A stretch of DNA of 6,751 bases, from the NCBI GenBank assembly GCA_023423795.1, contig JAFAEX010000279.1, positions 1 to 6,751 on the forward strand. Direction: 5' to 3'. This document shows positions 5,968-6,751 of this stretch, in pieces (the first letter of the stretch is position 1; each line of letters begins with the position of its first letter). The notes under the pieces are model-generated. The model was not told where the DNA came from. It ran no database searches and saw only the letters and a list, made by a program, of their open reading frames with translations. Source of the stretch: Chloroflexota bacterium (GTDB taxonomy: Bacteria; Chloroflexota; Chloroflexia; Thermomicrobiales; UBA6265). The position numbers were made by a program, and so were the translations under genes.

Positions 5968-5983
5968 CTTGCGATTCCGCAAG
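5968..5983. promoter_or_regulatory. 6-bp inverted repeat just upstream of the regulator start
   Basis: CTTGCG (5968-5973) and CGCAAG (5978-5983) flank ATTC, 20 bases upstream of the minus-strand ATG. It is either a small hairpin in the leader or a dyad operator through which the regulator or another protein could act. The relatively AT-containing sequence around it stands out from its surroundings. Confidence 0.4.
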
Positions 5984-6006
5984 GGATAGAACGATGCCAT
6001 CCCGAT

Positions 6007-6064
6007 ACCGGACCGTTTCCGGTCGGAGTGCGCGGTGTCCGGTGTTTCCGCCGCCCTGTCCGGT
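6007..6064. promoter_or_regulatory. Phased TCCGGT motifs upstream of the regulator
   Basis: TCCGGT occurs at 6018-6023, 6038-6043 and 6059-6064, with starts 20 and 21 bases apart, about two helical turns. An inverted copy, ACCGGA, lies at 6007-6012. The last two copies extend to TGTCCGGT. This array, 60-117 bases upstream of the regulator start, is a candidate activator or autoregulatory site. Single TCCGGT copies also occur elsewhere, for example at 827-832 upstream of the cysteine-rich gene and near 2495 and 5646 inside genes, so only the phasing is notable. Confidence 0.35.
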
Positions 6065-6163
6065 CCCGGAACCGGGCACTTCTCTCCATGCGGGCGATTG
6101 CCCGGCGGCGCACCCTGCGAGCGTGGTCGGCAGACGCCGACCGGGCGTCCGGAGGGGCTTCGA

Positions 6164-6277
6164 ATGAGCGCGATCCTCACGTTTTCCAGATCCGGCGCCG
6201 GACTGCGCCACCGTGCCGGCGGATGCGCCGCCGTTCGCCGCACGGCCGGCCGATCTGCCGCCGTCGTCCGGGGGTGA
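6164..6277 (+). CDS. Possible 37-residue ORF
   Basis: ATG at 6164 follows GGAGGGG (6151-6157) by six bases, a strong ribosome site. The product begins MSAILTFSRSGAGLRHRAGG and is rich in Arg and Ala, basic, with one cysteine and no recognisable domain. It is divergent from the regulator. The good ribosome site is its only support; in GC-rich DNA such sites also arise by chance. Confidence 0.2.
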   Translation: MSAILTFSRSGAGLRHRAGGCAAVRRTAGRSAAVVRG

Positions 6278-6452
6278 TCGACCGACGTTGACGGCGGCGG
6301 CGCGCCGTTCGTTCCCGCCGTCTCGCTCGGAGCGTCCCGTTTCACCCGATCCGCGCCGCGATTCCCGGCGCACCGAGCGCGAACGCGCCGCCGTCCGATG
6401 GCGGTTCCGGCCCGGCATCCACGCTGCCGGCGCGGGAAAAGGAGAAGTCCAC

Positions 6453-6704
6453 GTGGCTGCAACGCAAGACCGAGCGACGACCGCCCTGGCAACGGTCGCT
6501 GGCTGGAGCGAGGTGCACGGCCCGGTTTGCGGCGTGCCAGGCCCCGGCCGCTGCGTGGCCGCAACCGACGCCGGCGCCGGCCGCCGAACGACGGAATCGC
6601 CTGCCGACAGACCGCCCGCCATACCGGTCGCGCTCGTAACCGATTCGACCGCGCGGCGGCCCGGACCCATCCGCGGTCGCGTGCTTGGCCCGCGGGTGGC
6701 GTAG
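6453..6704 (+). CDS. Possible 83-residue ORF, GTG start
   Basis: GTG at 6453 lies seven bases after GGAGA within an AAAAGGAGA stretch (6437-6445), a good ribosome site. The product (VAATQDRATTALATVAGW..., ending RGRVLGPRVA) shows no domain, signal or membrane segment. About a fifth to a quarter of its codons end in A or T, including AGA, ATA and GTA, clearly more than in the neighbouring genes, which argues against it. It could be a leader peptide for a gene beyond the right edge, a horizontally acquired fragment, or noncoding. Confidence 0.25.
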   Translation: MAATQDRATTALATVAGWSEVHGPVCGVPGPGRCVAATDAGAGRRTTESPADRPPAIPVALVTDSTARRPGPIRGRVLGPRVA

Positions 6705-6751
6705 GGCGTGGCCGCGGGGGTTCCGATGCGGCCGCGCCCGCGATCCGGCAG

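Larger units (their letters stand above)
5948..6751. other. Long region upstream of the regulator with no convincing gene
   Basis: About 800 bases to the window edge. Several frames are open on both strands, but their translations are Arg/Pro/Ala strings without domains or a consistent wobble bias, as expected of GC-rich noncoding DNA. It holds the motifs at 5968-5983 and 6007-6064, a 12-base perfect palindrome TCCGGCGCCGGA at 6191-6202, and two small ORFs with good ribosome sites (6164-6277 and 6453-6704). It may contain the promoter of the regulator, but no clear -10/-35 pair was found. Confidence 0.5.

Noticed and set aside
5984..6060. Sigma-70 promoter for the regulator
   Set aside because: The best -10-like hexamer (TTCTAT on the minus strand) matches only three of six bases and has no -35 partner.
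5948..6670. N-terminal extension of the regulator to 6670
   Set aside because: The extra 241 residues show no domain and read like translated noncoding DNA. The excisionase-like HTH begins soon after the ATG at 5947.
6726..6751. Possible start of a further gene (GGGGG then ATG at 6726)
   Set aside because: Only eight codons (Arg/Pro-rich) are visible before the window ends, too little to support a gene.

Overview
The window is a very GC-rich bacterial segment with almost every wobble position G or C. It most resembles a chromosome of the Chloroflexota, class Thermomicrobia or relatives. That placement is an inference from gene style: a large ATPase/TPR/LuxR regulator with a FVGRERE...LTGPGGTGKT core, and a secreted cysteine-rich protein with a MDHTxFDxLT start followed by an arginine-rich signal. 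No rRNA or marker gene is present to confirm it.

Left part, positions 1-3029, plus strand: a cluster of genes for small exported proteins. Three are paralogues built from calcium-binding bacterial thrombospondin type 3 (TSP3) repeats, 12-residue EF-hand-like loops DxDGDGxxDGxE: the 3' end of one at 2-379, a complete 175-residue protein at 1781-2308 and a complete 208-residue protein at 2403-3029. Between the first and second lies an unrelated cysteine-rich exported protein at 1035-1619, with two copies of a CxxGYVWREA..GDxVCV repeat and a C-terminal cysteine knot-like tail. Each of the four genes is followed by a perfect or near-perfect GC hairpin without a U-tract (463-507, 1628-1670, 2329-2360, 3056-3093). 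The only AT-rich, promoter-like stretch lies upstream of the cysteine-rich gene (about 888-916), so 1035-3029 may be one transcription unit punctuated by hairpins.

Right part, 5947-3143, minus strand and convergent with the cluster: one 934-residue regulator. It has an N-terminal excisionase/MerR-like HTH, an NB-ARC/STAND-type ATPase, six TPR units at an exact 40-residue period and a C-terminal LuxR-type HTH. The hairpin at 3056-3093 lies between the two convergent ends and could terminate both. The 800 bases upstream of the regulator (5948-6751) hold no convincing gene; they contain phased TCCGGT motifs, a short hairpin near the start codon, a 12-base palindrome and two weak small ORFs with good Shine-Dalgarno sites.

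Taken together, the left cluster looks like a surface or exoprotein locus, with calcium-stabilised rods plus a disulfide-rich partner, next to a signal-integrating regulator. A functional link between them is only suggested by adjacency. No mobile element, CRISPR array, tRNA or rRNA was seen. The most distinctive features are the conserved block architecture and cysteine clasp of the TSP3 paralogues, the overlapping alternative hairpins at the end of the cysteine-rich gene, and the two DNA-binding domains of the regulator.
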